DNA of 64,000 bases from Chryseolinea serpens (GTDB lineage Bacteria > Bacteroidota > Bacteroidia > Cytophagales > Cyclobacteriaceae), in assembly GCF_900129725.1 (NCBI RefSeq), contig NZ_FQWQ01000004.1, positions 62,001-126,000 on the forward strand. Reading direction: 5' to 3'. Shown here one piece after another: positions 36,656 through 46,299 of this stretch. A program made the position numbers and the translations under genes. The stretch's first letter is position 1, and each line of letters begins with the position of its first letter. The notes under the pieces were generated by a model. The model ran no database searches and was not told the DNA's origin. It saw only the letters and a program-made list of their open reading frames with translations.

Positions 36656-37546
36656 TCAAACCGTATGAAACGCGCGCTCCGGTACGAGTACCTGTAGCGC
36701 GCCGGGCATCACCCGGATGTCGAACCGGTCGTGCTCGCCACACGGTTCGCCGTCGACGTGATACGCCACGGGGTGTTTGGTTTTGAGGAGGATCGCCGGT
36801 GCTTCGAGGATCTGGCAAATGGCGGAGGTTTTCAGTTGGCCGGCAAACATGGCGTAGACAAAATCCATGCGGTAGGCCGGCACTTTTTTCATGATGTTGA
36901 TGTGCAGCAGTCCGTCGCGCACGGAAGCCGCCGGAGCCACCCGGGCGTTGTTGCCATACTGCGACGAGTTGGCGAAGGCGATAATAAAGGCGCGCTCGTG
37001 GATCGTTTTGCCATTCAACTCCATCTCCACCTCGAAGGGTTTGAACTTCATGAATTCACGAATGGTAATGGAGGCATAACCCGCGAGACCACGCCGGGTG
37101 TGGTTTGCAAAAAGATTGGCGATGTGTCCATCAAAACCGATACCCGACACGTTGAGCGACAACTTGCCGTTCACCTGGAAGGTGTCCATGCCCAACACAC
37201 GGCTGCTGAAGATCTGGTCGATGGCCGTGTGGGTCTTCACCGAGATGCCGAGGTGTCGGCCGAGACCGTTGCCCGAACCCCGGGGAATGATGCCCATGGG
37301 GAGGGGGGTGTTGATCAGGCCTTGCGCCACTTCGTTCAAGGTGCCATCGCCACCCACCGCCACAACAAATGCATAATCTTTCCCCACCGCGTCGCGCGCA
37401 AGTTCCGTGGCATGACCCCGGTCGCGGGTGAACTCGATGCTACACTCCACGTCGTTCTTGACACAGGTGTCGATGATGCGGCCTTCCAGTTTGGGTTGGT
37501 AGCCGGTGCCGGCATATTTGTTTACGATGAACAGGGCCTTTTTCAT
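36656..37546 (-). CDS. Diacylglycerol kinase-like lipid kinase (YegS/BmrU type)
   Basis: 296 residues from the ATG at 37546 (a TTG at 37567 would add seven residues before the first strand). The nucleotide-binding features of the DAG kinase catalytic fold are present: FIVNKYAGTG at the start, VAVGGDGTLNEVAQG with the GGDGT motif, and PRGSGNGLGRHLG. The enzyme phosphorylates a lipid such as diacylglycerol or a sphingoid base with ATP in the cytoplasm; which one cannot be told. It stands alone between the DUF2911 gene and acpP on the same strand. Confidence 0.88.
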   Translation of the reverse strand: MKKALFIVNKYAGTGYQPKLEGRIIDTCVKNDVECSIEFTRDRGHATELARDAVGKDYAFVVAVGGDGTLNEVAQGLINTPLPMGIIPRGSGNGLGRHLGISVKTHTAIDQIFSSRVLGMDTFQVNGKLSLNVSGIGFDGHIANLFANHTRRGLAGYASITIREFMKFKPFEVEMELNGKTIHERAFIIAFANSSQYGNNARVAPAASVRDGLLHINIMKKVPAYRMDFVYAMFAGQLKTSAICQILEAPAILLKTKHPVAYHVDGEPCGEHDRFDIRVMPGALQVLVPERAFHTV

Positions 37547-37726
37547 GCGGTGGATTTTCGCCTTCAACGTTACTCATTTTTTTGAAGTTCTCCACCGGTC
37601 GGTTGGGGACATATGCCTTGAAGATCAGGATCTTCCGCAAAATGCCCAGCATCTTCCACCGTTTGAAATGAAAAATGGCACCCGGTACCTGACCGCGTGC
37701 CATTATGGATGACGTATGGTGGAAGT

Positions 37727-37966
37727 CTACTTCTTGACCTTCTCCTGGATGTATTTCACAGCCTGGCCAAAGGTTTGCATCTTCTCAGCGTCATCGTCCG
37801 GGATCCGGATGTCGAACGTTTGCTCGAATTCCATGACGATCTCTGCATAATCCAGCGAATCGATGCCAAGGTCTTTTACGAAGTTGGCTTCGGGGGTGAT
37901 TTCCGATTCTGCGATACCCAGCTTTTCCGTCAATATTTTTGTCACTTTCTGCGGGATGTCTTGCAT
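37727..37966 (-). CDS. acpP: Acyl carrier protein
   Basis: 79 residues, the normal size for bacterial AcpP. The phosphopantetheine serine is in LGIDSLDYAEIVMEFEQ, helix I (IPQKVTKILTEKLGIAESEI) and helix III (AEKMQTFGQAVKYI) are complete. It carries acyl chains in fatty acid synthesis. It is not beside fabF or fabD here, so it may be a second or specialised copy; divergent features (Tyr after DSLD) fit that. It is an intact comparison for the permuted acyl-carrier ORF at 46.6 kb. Confidence 0.9.
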   Translation of the reverse strand: MQDIPQKVTKILTEKLGIAESEITPEANFVKDLGIDSLDYAEIVMEFEQTFDIRIPDDDAEKMQTFGQAVKYIQEKVKK

Positions 37967-38099
37967 AGCGATAAAACTGTTTCGGTAAATGTATTAAATC
38001 CGCTTTTGCCCTCCAAGTGGGTTTGGGATGGAACTTTCGGGGTGTTTGCTGTGGTGAAAAGAGCGGGTGGTGAGCGGTTTGGCGGTTGGCTCCCGATAA

Positions 38100-38123
38100 C
38101 TTGTTGGTGGGGACACCAACAAG
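38100..38123. repeat. Perfect palindrome, copy 1
   Basis: CTTGTTGGTG (38100-38109), GGGA spacer, CACCAACAAG (38114-38123): a perfect 10-bp inverted repeat. A second copy lies 58 bases further on. Between acpP and the kinase gene, in a 270-base non-coding gap. Confidence 0.85.
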
Positions 38124-38181
38124 TGGGTGTGAGCTGTATCTCGAAGGCGAAGGGAATATTTAAGCCCGGGGGAAAAACCCT

Positions 38182-38204
38182 CTTGTTGGTGTCCCACCAA
38201 CAAG
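38182..38204. repeat. Perfect palindrome, copy 2
   Basis: The same 10-bp arms as copy 1 (38182-38191 and 38195-38204) with a TCC spacer. Its spacer is close to the complement of copy 1's, so the two copies are effectively inverted to each other and could pair into a longer stem. Confidence 0.85.
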
Positions 38205-38236
38205 AAGCGGCGGGCGAACACAATATAAAGTAGGGA

Positions 38237-39592
38237 TCAAAACCGCATAAAAAACTCCGTGCCCTTCCCGACAGTAGATTTCACGGTCAGCGTGCCCTGG
38301 TGGACACGCATGATCTGCCGGGACAGACTGAGCCCGATGCCCGAGCCCGATTTCTTAGTGGTGAAAAAGGGAATAAAGATCTTTTCCATGGCCTCGGGAT
38401 CAATGCCCGTTCCGTTGTCTTTTACCGAAATGACGGCGCGCGACTTCTCATTGACAAACACCTTGATCTCGATCTTTTTCTCTTCCTGGTCTTCGAACGC
38501 CTGGATGGCATTGCGGATCAGGTTGATCAACACTTGCTCGATCATGTTCTTGTCGGCCGAGAGGGTGAGGTCTTCGGGGTAGACCGAGATGGAGAGTTGG
38601 ATGCCGCGATCGTTGAGGTCGCGGCGGTGCAGCATGGCCAGTTCCTCCAGCAACGTGCGGATGTCGATTTGCACGGGCCGGGGCTTTGGGATGCTGGTGA
38701 GGCTGCGGAATTCTTTTACAAAATGGATCAGTCCCTCGCTGCGCTTGCTGATGGTTTGCAGTGAAAGGTGGATGTCGCCGAGTTGTTCTTTGGTGAGGGG
38801 CTCGCTGTAGTCCTCCTTGACGTGAGGTTTTAATTCTTCTTCTACGATGCCCGCCAGCGAAGAGATGGGCGTCACCGAATTCATGATCTCGTGGGTGAGC
38901 ACGCGCACCAGGTTTTGCCACGCTTCCATTTCCTTTTCTTCCAATTCACTCTGGATGTTCTGAATGGAAATGAGCTTCACGTTCTCGTTGCGCAGGGTGA
39001 GCTCGATGGCATAGATGGAAAGTTGTACCAGTTCTTCGCCGATCTTGAGGCGCACCAACTCACGGCCGCCCGTCTTCAGCTTCTCGAACACGTTCACCAG
39101 GGTGTCGCTCACTTCGGCCAGGTCGCGGATGTTGACGGCGCGGTTGATCTTGAGCAGCTTGCGCGCGGCGCTGTTGAAGATTTCGATGTTGCCGTCTTCC
39201 TTGAACACGATGAGGCCGATCCCCACGTGCATCACGATATTTTTGAAGAAAAGAAATTCCGAATCTTTTTCACGGCGCGAGCTGCGCAGCTTGAGCATCG
39301 CCTCATTCATTTCCTGGTGAAGCCGCTTCACGGCGGGGTCGTCGCTTTCGGTCTTGAAAGAATAGGAGAGGTCGTCGAATTGGATGGAGTCGAGGAACGA
39401 GGCCATGTTCTCGTTGGAACGGTCGAGGTATTCCACCAGCAGTTTGATTTGGTAGGCGCTCACCGCCAGGAAGATGAGGGCATACATCCAGTCGCCGCGG
39501 GAAAAGGCAAAAAATGCAAAAAGAAATATGGAGGCAGATAAGAACGCTACCCTTGGGAGTACAGGTGTTTTCCAGTTGAAATTAAAGTCCAT
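38237..39592 (-). CDS. NtrY-like sensor histidine kinase
   Basis: 451 residues from the ATG at 39592 (a GTG at 39622 is possible). Two N-terminal membrane helices (about 13-50) with almost no periplasmic loop are followed by a PAS-like domain (about 80-190, IGLIVFKEDGNIEIFNSAARKLL), the phospho-His region HEIMNSVTPISSLAG, and an ATPase domain with NLIRNAIQAF, DNGTGID and GSGIGLSLSRQI. It overlaps the end of the NtrC-like regulator gene by 11 bases and is its partner. The signal is probably sensed in the membrane or cytoplasm. Confidence 0.92.
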   Translation of the reverse strand: MDFNFNWKTPVLPRVAFLSASIFLFAFFAFSRGDWMYALIFLAVSAYQIKLLVEYLDRSNENMASFLDSIQFDDLSYSFKTESDDPAVKRLHQEMNEAMLKLRSSRREKDSEFLFFKNIVMHVGIGLIVFKEDGNIEIFNSAARKLLKINRAVNIRDLAEVSDTLVNVFEKLKTGGRELVRLKIGEELVQLSIYAIELTLRNENVKLISIQNIQSELEEKEMEAWQNLVRVLTHEIMNSVTPISSLAGIVEEELKPHVKEDYSEPLTKEQLGDIHLSLQTISKRSEGLIHFVKEFRSLTSIPKPRPVQIDIRTLLEELAMLHRRDLNDRGIQLSISVYPEDLTLSADKNMIEQVLINLIRNAIQAFEDQEEKKIEIKVFVNEKSRAVISVKDNGTGIDPEAMEKIFIPFFTTKKSGSGIGLSLSRQIMRVHQGTLTVKSTVGKGTEFFMRF

Positions 39593-40952
39593 ACTTCTCC
39601 ATTCGACGGTACAGCGAGGCACGCGTCAATCCCAGTTCGTCGGCGGCTTTCGAGATGTTGCCATTGTGCATTTGCAGCGCCTTGGCAATGGCCGTGCGTT
39701 CCACTTCATCCAGGTTCAGCGTGTTGTTCGCAGGGCCGGATGTCAGCGATCGGCTGAGGAGAAAATCGCTCTCCTGCAGCGTGGCCGAATCGGTCATGAT
39801 CACCGCGCGTTCGATGGCATGTTGGAGCTCGCGGATATTGCCCGGCCACGCATAGCGTTTCAGACGGTCGAGGGCTTCGCTGGCAATCGTGTTCACGAGC
39901 TTGTGATATTTCTTGGCGTAATAAGCAAGATAGTGTTGCGCCAGCAGCGGAATGTCTTCCACGCGTTCGCCGAGCGGAGGCACGCGGATCTCTACCGTGT
40001 TGATGCGATACAAAAGATCCTGGCGGAAGGTGCCTTCCTGCACCATCTTATGGAGGGGCATGTTGGTGGCACAGATCAGCCGGATGTTCACGGGGATGGC
40101 TTGATTGGCCCCGACACGCGTCACCACGCGGGCTTGCAAGGCGCTCAATAATTTACTTTGCAGGCTCATGCTCAGGTTGCCGATCTCGTCCAAAAACAAG
40201 GTGCCGTCGTTGGCGAGTTCGAACCGTCCGGGCCGGTCTTCGCGGGCGTCGGTGAAGGCGCCCTTCTTGTGGCCAAACAATTCGCTTTCGAATAGGGTCT
40301 CCGTGATGGCACCCATGTCTACCGACACAAAGCTGTTGTCTTTGCGCAGGGAGCGTTGGTGGATGGCGCGGGCGATGAGTTCTTTGCCCGTGCCGTTCTC
40401 GCCCAGGATCAGCACGTTGGCATCGGTCTTGGCCACCTTGTCGATGAGCGCGAACACTTCCTTGATGGAGCCACTGTCGCCAATGATATCGGCGAAAGGC
40501 TTGCTGATCTGTTCTTCCAGCATCTCCTTTGCTTTCTTCAGCTTGTCTACCTGGTTATAGGATTGCTTCAACCGGATCGCCGTGGCGATGGTGGCAATAA
40601 GCTTTTCGTTTTGCCAGGGCTTGAGAATGAAATCGGTCGCACCTTGTTTGAGGGCGCGCACGGCCATCTCCACATCGCCAAAGGCGGTGATGAGGATCAC
40701 CACGGCCGTGGGGTCGTGGGCCAGGATCTGCTCCAGCCAATAAAAACCTTCCTTGCCACTAGTGATGTCCTTGCTAAAGTTCATGTCTAGCAAGATCACA
40801 TCGTAGCTATCGTTGTTGAGGAGGAAGGGAATTTTCTTTGGATTCTTTTCAATGATCACATGGTGGGCTTGCTTCTTGAGCAACATCTTGGCCGCCAGCA
40901 ACACATCTTCATCATCGTCGATCATTAAAATTTTGCCGCCTTCAGGATTCAC
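39582..40952 (-). CDS. Sigma-54-dependent response regulator (NtrC family)
   Basis: 456 residues starting at a GTG (no closer ATG keeps the first receiver strand). Receiver domain with acidic residues 12-14 and phospho-acceptor Asp56; AAA+ domain with Walker A GENGTGKE (184-191) and Walker B TLFLDE (251-256); Fis-type helix-turn-helix at the C-terminus (GNISKAADELGLTRASLYRRM). The loop that contacts sigma-54 reads GAFTDA (231-236) instead of GAFTGA, a variant I recognise from Bacteroidota homologues. It activates sigma-54 promoters when phosphorylated by the kinase encoded downstream. Confidence 0.93.
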   Translation of the reverse strand: MNPEGGKILMIDDDEDVLLAAKMLLKKQAHHVIIEKNPKKIPFLLNNDSYDVILLDMNFSKDITSGKEGFYWLEQILAHDPTAVVILITAFGDVEMAVRALKQGATDFILKPWQNEKLIATIATAIRLKQSYNQVDKLKKAKEMLEEQISKPFADIIGDSGSIKEVFALIDKVAKTDANVLILGENGTGKELIARAIHQRSLRKDNSFVSVDMGAITETLFESELFGHKKGAFTDAREDRPGRFELANDGTLFLDEIGNLSMSLQSKLLSALQARVVTRVGANQAIPVNIRLICATNMPLHKMVQEGTFRQDLLYRINTVEIRVPPLGERVEDIPLLAQHYLAYYAKKYHKLVNTIASEALDRLKRYAWPGNIRELQHAIERAVIMTDSATLQESDFLLSRSLTSGPANNTLNLDEVERTAIAKALQMHNGNISKAADELGLTRASLYRRMEKYGL

Positions 40953-41097
40953 AGTGTATAGTAGATTTAGGGTGAATGATCATCTCCAGGGAATTTTGTG
41001 CCAACTTCGAAATCAAGCGAATTTCGCCCATAAAGCGGACACGACTGTCCCTGAGAGTACAAAGATGTTCAAAAATGAACAGTTTTATAGTACGGTA

Positions 41098-41892
41098 TTA
41101 GGGTTTTGGCGTAAAAAAATCGATTGTCTTGTTCTTAACGCTATAGATCCGCTCATCCGTGACCAGTACGAAGTGGGCGGGCTGGAGAAGGGGTTGTTCA
41201 CGGGTTTCGGCTGTGAATAAATTGAAGAATTTGAGCCGGTCCTTTTCGATATAATAGAGCTCTTCACCGATAAAGTTGAAGCTGTTCAGGGTGGGGCTTT
41301 CTATGGTCCTGAGCCATTTTCCCATCCTGCTAAAAACCTGAATGCCTTTGTGTGGCTGCAGCAGGAAAACGAATCCCTGGTACTCCCGGAGGGACGTAAA
41401 TGCCTTGATATCCTTGTAAAGCCCGGCAGGGATCTTCACGTCTATATCGACGGTCTCGGTGGCCTGGGTGACCTTTTTCAAACTACCATCGGCGGCATCG
41501 ACCACCCAGATGTCATGGTCGCCGGAGATGGTGACCAACCAGGGCTCAATCACGAATGACGAATCGAGATGATAGGAGGCGGTCATGTCGAACGATGGAT
41601 TATAAAAAGCATAATGACGGTCGTTCCGGAAATAAGCAAACAGCCTCGAGCCATCACGGGGATCGAACTGGGTGGGCACGGGACCGTGTTTGTAAACCAC
41701 ACCTAATGTTGCATCCGGTGCGAAGCGTTGTATTTGTCCACCCTTTGTGATCACATACAGGTCGCCGGGCCTGTCTACGGTGGCGTAAATAATGGTATCG
41801 CTAAGGGAAATGGATTTGATCTTTACCTGGGCCGATGCTTCAGCGAGGCCGAGCACAGAGATCAAAAACAAAAACCGGAGAGGGTATTTCAT
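41098..41892 (-). CDS. Secreted beta-propeller-like protein, unknown
   Basis: 264 residues with a signal peptide (MKYPLRFLFLISVLGLAEASA). The mature part consists of repeated strand pairs such as GDLYVITKGGQIQRFAPD, HDIWVVDAADGSLKKV, FVFLLQPHKGIQVFSRMGKWLRTI and ERIYSVKNKTIDFF, suggesting a 4- to 6-bladed propeller. It overlaps the LpxH-like gene by 4 bases (ATGA), so is translated with it. No enzyme or ligand motif recognised. Confidence 0.7.
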   Translation of the reverse strand: MKYPLRFLFLISVLGLAEASAQVKIKSISLSDTIIYATVDRPGDLYVITKGGQIQRFAPDATLGVVYKHGPVPTQFDPRDGSRLFAYFRNDRHYAFYNPSFDMTASYHLDSSFVIEPWLVTISGDHDIWVVDAADGSLKKVTQATETVDIDVKIPAGLYKDIKAFTSLREYQGFVFLLQPHKGIQVFSRMGKWLRTIESPTLNSFNFIGEELYYIEKDRLKFFNLFTAETREQPLLQPAHFVLVTDERIYSVKNKTIDFFTPKP

Positions 41893-42665
41893 GAAGGGGA
41901 TTTGAAAGTTTTAAGTTCTACGCGCTGTCCATCGTATTCGGCGTAGGTGGTGAAATTCACCCACTCGCCCGTGTTGATGTAGCGGCTGTTGGGGCCGATC
42001 TGCAGGTCGAGCGGAAGGTGGCGATGGCCAAAAATGTAGTAGTCGAAATGCTCGCGGCTTTCCAGGTCTTTGCAATACGACCAGAGAAACTCGCCCTCTT
42101 CTCCTTCAAATTTTTCCTCGCGCTTCTGATTGCCCAGGCGGCTCTTGCGCGACCAATAGTTTGCAATGCCTATGCCAAAGTTGGGGTGGAGGCGCGCAAA
42201 CAACCATTGGCACAACTTGCTGTTAAAAAACTTCTTGATGAACTTATAGGTGTGGTCGCCGGGACCCAATCCATCGCCGTGACCGATCAGTAATTTTTGT
42301 GCGCCCACTTGCAGCACCTGTGGGTCGCGGAAGATGGGAATGCCCAGTTCCGTTGGAAAGTAGTCGAACATCCACATGTCGTGATTGCCGGTGAAGAACA
42401 CGATCGGGATACCCGCATCGCGCAGCTCGGCCAGCTTGCCTTGCAGGCGGATGAACCCGCGGGGGATGGCGTGACGATATTCAAACCAAAAATCAAAGAT
42501 GTCGCCCAGCAAGTAGATGCTGTGGGCTTCATGCCGCACTTCCTCCAGCCAGGCCACGATGCGTCTTTCGCGCTGCAGGCTGGTGGCGTGGTCGGGAACA
42601 CCCAGGTGAAAGTCGGAAGCAAAGAATATTTTCTTTCCGTGAAGGCTGGCGACGGGTTCGATCAT
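41889..42665 (-). CDS. lpxH: UDP-2,3-diacylglucosamine diphosphatase (LpxH-like)
   Basis: 258 residues of the calcineurin-like phosphoesterase family with all metal motifs: SDFHLG (Asp-x-His), GDIFDFWFEYR, TGNHDMW, GHGDG and GHRHLP. The GDIFDFWFEYR segment and the GDG after GH are typical of LpxH-type enzymes, which cleave UDP-diacylglucosamine to lipid X at the inner membrane in lipid A synthesis. The downstream gene is the secreted propeller protein. Confidence 0.82.
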   Translation of the reverse strand: MIEPVASLHGKKIFFASDFHLGVPDHATSLQRERRIVAWLEEVRHEAHSIYLLGDIFDFWFEYRHAIPRGFIRLQGKLAELRDAGIPIVFFTGNHDMWMFDYFPTELGIPIFRDPQVLQVGAQKLLIGHGDGLGPGDHTYKFIKKFFNSKLCQWLFARLHPNFGIGIANYWSRKSRLGNQKREEKFEGEEGEFLWSYCKDLESREHFDYYIFGHRHLPLDLQIGPNSRYINTGEWVNFTTYAEYDGQRVELKTFKSPS

Positions 42666-42730
42666 AAAAAAACTCAGGTGCTTCTTAGGACACCTGAGTT
42701 CAAAAGTAAGATTAAAATGTCTAAATCAAG

Positions 42731-44782
42731 CTAGTTCGCTTCCTCGGGCGCATCGCCTTCCAGCGTCGGGGTGGGGTCAACACCCGGCTGCTCGTTCTCG
42801 AGTGCCTTCTTCTCATACTTACCCTGGCCGTTGGTGAACTGCTGGTAAGTGGTCAGCTTCTCGAAGGGGCGTTTGCCGATGAGTCTCTCCAGGTCGGCCT
42901 GGAACAGGATCTCTTTCTCCAGCAACTCCTTGGCGATGAGGTCAAGGTATTGACGGTGCTGGATCAGCAACTGCTTGGTGCGGGCATAGGCCGCATCGAT
43001 TATTTTCTTCACCTCGTCGTCGATCTTCTCGGCCATGGCTTCGGAGTACGGTTTTTGGAACGCGTAGTCCGATTGTTTGGAGTCGTAGAACGACATGTTT
43101 CCGATGGCGGGGTTCATACCATAGATGGTCACAATGCTGTAGGCCATTTTGGTGATCCGTTCGAGGTCGCTGAGCGCGCCGGTCGAGATCTTGCCGAAGA
43201 CAATTTCTTCTGCTGCGCGGCCACCGAAGGCCATACACATCTCGTCGGTCATTTGCTCAGTTTGATACAGGAACTGCTCGCGGGGGAGATACTGCGCATA
43301 GCCCAGTGCGGCTACACCGCGGGGTACGATGCTCACTTTCACCAGCGGGTCGGCATGCTCCAGGAACCAGCCTGCCACGGCGTGACCGGCTTCGTGGAAG
43401 GCCACGATCTTTTTCTCTTCGGGGAGAATGATCTTGTTCTTCTTTTCCAGACCACCGATCACACGGTCGATGGCATCCTGGAAGTCCTGCATGTCTACAG
43501 CTTTCTTATCTCTGCGGGCGGCAATGAGCGCCGCTTCGTTACATACGTTGGCAATTTCGGCGCCGGCAAAACCCGGGGTCTGTGCCGAAAGTTTTTTGGG
43601 ATCCAAACTCGGATCAAGCTTGATGGGCTTCAAATGTACTTTGAAGATCGCCTCGCGTCCGACGATGTCCGGCTTGTCGATGCTGATCTGGCGGTCGAAA
43701 CGTCCGGGGCGCAGCAAGGCCGAATCCAGTACGTCGGGACGGTTGGTGGCGGCCAGGATGATCACACCGCTGTCGGTGGCAAAGCCGTCCATTTCAACCA
43801 GCAAGGAGTTCAGTGTGTTTTCGCGTTCGTCGTTGGCACCGGGCAATTGACCGCGTCCGCGGGACCGTCCGATGGCATCAATTTCGTCGATGAACACGAT
43901 ACAAGGTGCTTTTTCCTTGGCTTGTTTGAAGAGGTCGCGCACGCGGGCCGCGCCCACGCCGACAAACATTTCAACGAAGTCGGAGCCGGAGAGCGAGAAG
44001 AAGGGAACGCCTGCTTCGCCTGCAACGGCTTTGGCCAATAAGGTCTTACCGGTACCGGGAGGGCCTACGAGGAGGGCGCCTTTGGGTATTTTACCACCCA
44101 GCTTGGTGAACTTGCCGGGGGTTTTCAAAAAGTCTACGATCTCTTTTACTTCTTCCTTAGCTTCGTCCAGGCCGGCTACGTCGGCGAAAGTGATTTTCAC
44201 CTTGCTTTCGGCGTCGAAAAGGGCGGCTTTGGATTTGCCGATGTTAAAGATTTGTCCACCGGGGCCGGCGCCACCGGTCATGCGGCGCATCAGCATCCAG
44301 AAGCCAAACAGGAGCAGGAAGAGGAAGCCCCATTGCACGAAGAGCTGGAAGTAGTCTTCGCGGTCTTCGGGTTTGTATTCGGGCCTTTTTGCTTCTTGAA
44401 GCGTGCTGCGGTAGGTACGGAACTCCTGGTCGAAGTTGCCGGCATCTACCACGTGCATGATATAGTGCGGGCCGCTATTGTTCGGCGTACTAAGCATGCC
44501 TTTGTTGAGGTCTTCCTTATATTTGACGTTATTCAGCGCTTCGGGTTTCAGCGTTACTTCTACGAACTTCCGGTTTTGAACCAGCACCACCTTTTTAACG
44601 TCACCGTTGCTCACCATCGTCTTGAAATCGTCGTAGTTCAGGTCTTGCAGGTTGCTCGAATTGCTGAAATACATGACTCCAAAGATCACCGCCAGGGTGG
44701 CCAGAATGACCCAAACCTGGTAGTTGCCACGGGGTGGTTTATTGGGTAAAAGGGGCTTATTATTTTCTTTCTTGTCAGCCAT
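42731..44782 (-). CDS. ftsH: ATP-dependent zinc metalloprotease FtsH
   Basis: 683 residues. Two membrane helices (about 22-40 and 149-167) flank a periplasmic domain; the AAA+ module has Walker A GPPGTGKT (240-247), Walker [12 protein letters not shown] and the second region of homology [20 protein letters not shown]; the protease site HEAGH is at 463-467. It degrades membrane and unstable cytosolic proteins as a hexamer. The acidic, Pro-rich C-terminal tail is unremarkable. It lies 63 bases after rsfS on the same strand, a linkage often seen in Bacteroidota. Confidence 0.97.
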   Translation of the reverse strand: MADKKENNKPLLPNKPPRGNYQVWVILATLAVIFGVMYFSNSSNLQDLNYDDFKTMVSNGDVKKVVLVQNRKFVEVTLKPEALNNVKYKEDLNKGMLSTPNNSGPHYIMHVVDAGNFDQEFRTYRSTLQEAKRPEYKPEDREDYFQLFVQWGFLFLLLFGFWMLMRRMTGGAGPGGQIFNIGKSKAALFDAESKVKITFADVAGLDEAKEEVKEIVDFLKTPGKFTKLGGKIPKGALLVGPPGTGKTLLAKAVAGEAGVPFFSLSGSDFVEMFVGVGAARVRDLFKQAKEKAPCIVFIDEIDAIGRSRGRGQLPGANDERENTLNSLLVEMDGFATDSGVIILAATNRPDVLDSALLRPGRFDRQISIDKPDIVGREAIFKVHLKPIKLDPSLDPKKLSAQTPGFAGAEIANVCNEAALIAARRDKKAVDMQDFQDAIDRVIGGLEKKNKIILPEEKKIVAFHEAGHAVAGWFLEHADPLVKVSIVPRGVAALGYAQYLPREQFLYQTEQMTDEMCMAFGGRAAEEIVFGKISTGALSDLERITKMAYSIVTIYGMNPAIGNMSFYDSKQSDYAFQKPYSEAMAEKIDDEVKKIIDAAYARTKQLLIQHRQYLDLIAKELLEKEILFQADLERLIGKRPFEKLTTYQQFTNGQGKYEKKALENEQPGVDPTPTLEGDAPEEAN

Positions 44783-44845
44783 TATCTATTTCCTCGTCAA
44801 TTTTTAAAATATCAAATCAATAACGTGTTGTGAATGAATTGGTTT

Positions 44846-45223
44846 TTATTTACCGTCTTCAATTTCGGTAATGTCCGCGTCACCCCAAAGTCTTTCCAAC
44901 GCATAAAATTCGCGCCGGTCTTTACGGAAGATGTGGACCACTACATCAATATAGTCGAGTAGCATCCACTCTTTATTGTTTTTTCCTTCGGTGTGCCAGG
45001 GATTTTCTTTCAGTGTCTTGAAAACTTCGGCGTCTACGGAGTCTGAAATAGCATCCAGTTGTTTGTCGGAGTTTCCGGAACAGATCACGAAGAAGTCAGC
45101 AACGGCATTTTTTATCTTGCGAAGGTCCATGATCACAATATCCGTGGCCTTTTTCTCCTGCATGCCCTTTACAATCACATCGCTAAGCTTTTCGGCGCTG
45201 GCTCCCTTCCTTTTTTTAGCCAT
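44846..45223 (-). CDS. rsfS: Ribosomal silencing factor RsfS
   Basis: 125 residues matching the RsfS/Iojap family: AVADFFVICSGNSDKQLDAISDSV, the Trp-His segment NPWHTEG and WMLLDYIDVVVHIF. It binds ribosomal protein uL14 and blocks subunit joining when nutrients are short. The Lys/Arg-rich N-terminus is usual. It is divergent from birA with 49 bases between starts. Confidence 0.93.
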   Translation of the reverse strand: MAKKRKGASAEKLSDVIVKGMQEKKATDIVIMDLRKIKNAVADFFVICSGNSDKQLDAISDSVDAEVFKTLKENPWHTEGKNNKEWMLLDYIDVVVHIFRKDRREFYALERLWGDADITEIEDGK

Positions 45224-45272
45224 TAATCTATCTTCGTTTTTTGTTTAACCCACAAAACTAATCAAAAATACC

Positions 45273-46034
45273 TTGTATAAAATTCCCGCCAGTACGCTTT
45301 TCCTTGGAAAAAACCTTGTTTTTGTGCCGGAATGTCATTCCACCAACACCCTGGCCCTGCAACTTTGCCAGAATTCCGGGCCGGCGGAAGGCACTTTGGT
45401 GATCACCCCGAATCAAACGGCCGGCCGAGGCCAGCGCGGAAACGGCTGGGAAGCCGAACCCGGCAAGAATTTTACGTTCTCCCTGATCCTGAAACCTGCC
45501 ACGCTGGCCCTAAAGGACCAATTTTACCTGAATATTTTCACCTCGCTGGCGCTCCGCGATTACCTGGCGGCCAAAGGATGCACTGCCGTTCGTGTAAAAT
45601 GGCCCAATGACATTTACGTCGGCTCCAAAAAAATATGTGGTATACTGGTGGAAAGCCAGATTTCGGGAAATAAGTTCTCGCACGTGGTGGTGGGCATCGG
45701 ATTGAATGTGAATCAGCAGAAATTCGGCACCGAGACGGCGACGTCGTTAAGCATTTTGACCGGGATGCAATTTGATCTGCAGGCAGAGTTGGAGAGTTTA
45801 CTGAAATTTCTGGAGGCGCGTTACTTGCAATTGCGCGAGGGGAAGATGGCTTTGTTGATGGAGGATTATTTGAAGGTGTTGTACGGATTGAACACGCCTT
45901 TGTCGTTTGAGGTGGAAGGTGTGCTCGCGGAAGGAATGATCGTAGGGGTGGATGAGTCGGGGAGGTTGAGGGTTTTGATGGAGGGGAGGGAGCGGGTGTT
46001 TGGTGTGAAGGAAGTGGGTTATGGGGTGGTGTGA
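45273..46034 (+). CDS. birA: Biotin--[acetyl-CoA-carboxylase] ligase
   Basis: 253 residues, a short BirA without the N-terminal DNA-binding domain. Catalytic features are ECHSTNTLA, AGRGQRGNGW (biotinyl-AMP loop), VKWPNDIYVGSKKICGILVE and VVVGIGLNVNQ. It joins biotin to the carrier subunit of acetyl-CoA carboxylase. The start is a TTG at 45273: no ATG is available in frame upstream, and homologues begin with a segment like YKIPASTLFLGKNLVF. The last about 40 codons are rich in G and use GGG/GTG more than the rest. Confidence 0.93.
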   Translation: MYKIPASTLFLGKNLVFVPECHSTNTLALQLCQNSGPAEGTLVITPNQTAGRGQRGNGWEAEPGKNFTFSLILKPATLALKDQFYLNIFTSLALRDYLAAKGCTAVRVKWPNDIYVGSKKICGILVESQISGNKFSHVVVGIGLNVNQQKFGTETATSLSILTGMQFDLQAELESLLKFLEARYLQLREGKMALLMEDYLKVLYGLNTPLSFEVEGVLAEGMIVGVDESGRLRVLMEGRERVFGVKEVGYGVV

Positions 46035-46045
46035 AGGGGGTTCAG

Positions 46046-46272
46046 CGTCATGCCGCAGGCACGAGTTTTTTAAAGACCTACGTCCGCGGTTCAAGGCATC
46101 CCGAATTTCGAGAGCAGTGAACGTGGATAACCTGCGCACGAGCCGAAACGAAAACCAGCAAACACCGAGTGCGTTGCGCCCGCTTTGAAATGCTGCACAG
46201 ATGCAGTGCGCTATCCGCGGGGTTCCTTGAACACGTGCGAAGCCAGAGCAAGGGCGTGCCTGCGGAACGACA
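46046..46272 (+). repeat. MITE-like repeat element, copy E1
   Basis: 227 bp bounded by imperfect inverted ends: CGTCATGCCGCAGGCAC (46046-46062) and GTGCCTGCGGAACGACA (46256-46272), matching at about 14 of 17 positions when inverted. It has no coding capacity of its own. It is nearly identical in plan to E2, and related in reverse orientation to the copies at 52.9-53.9 kb. It starts 11 bases after birA. Confidence 0.85.
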
Positions 46273-46299
46273 TGCTTTGTTGGAAGGCCGGCAGTGCTT

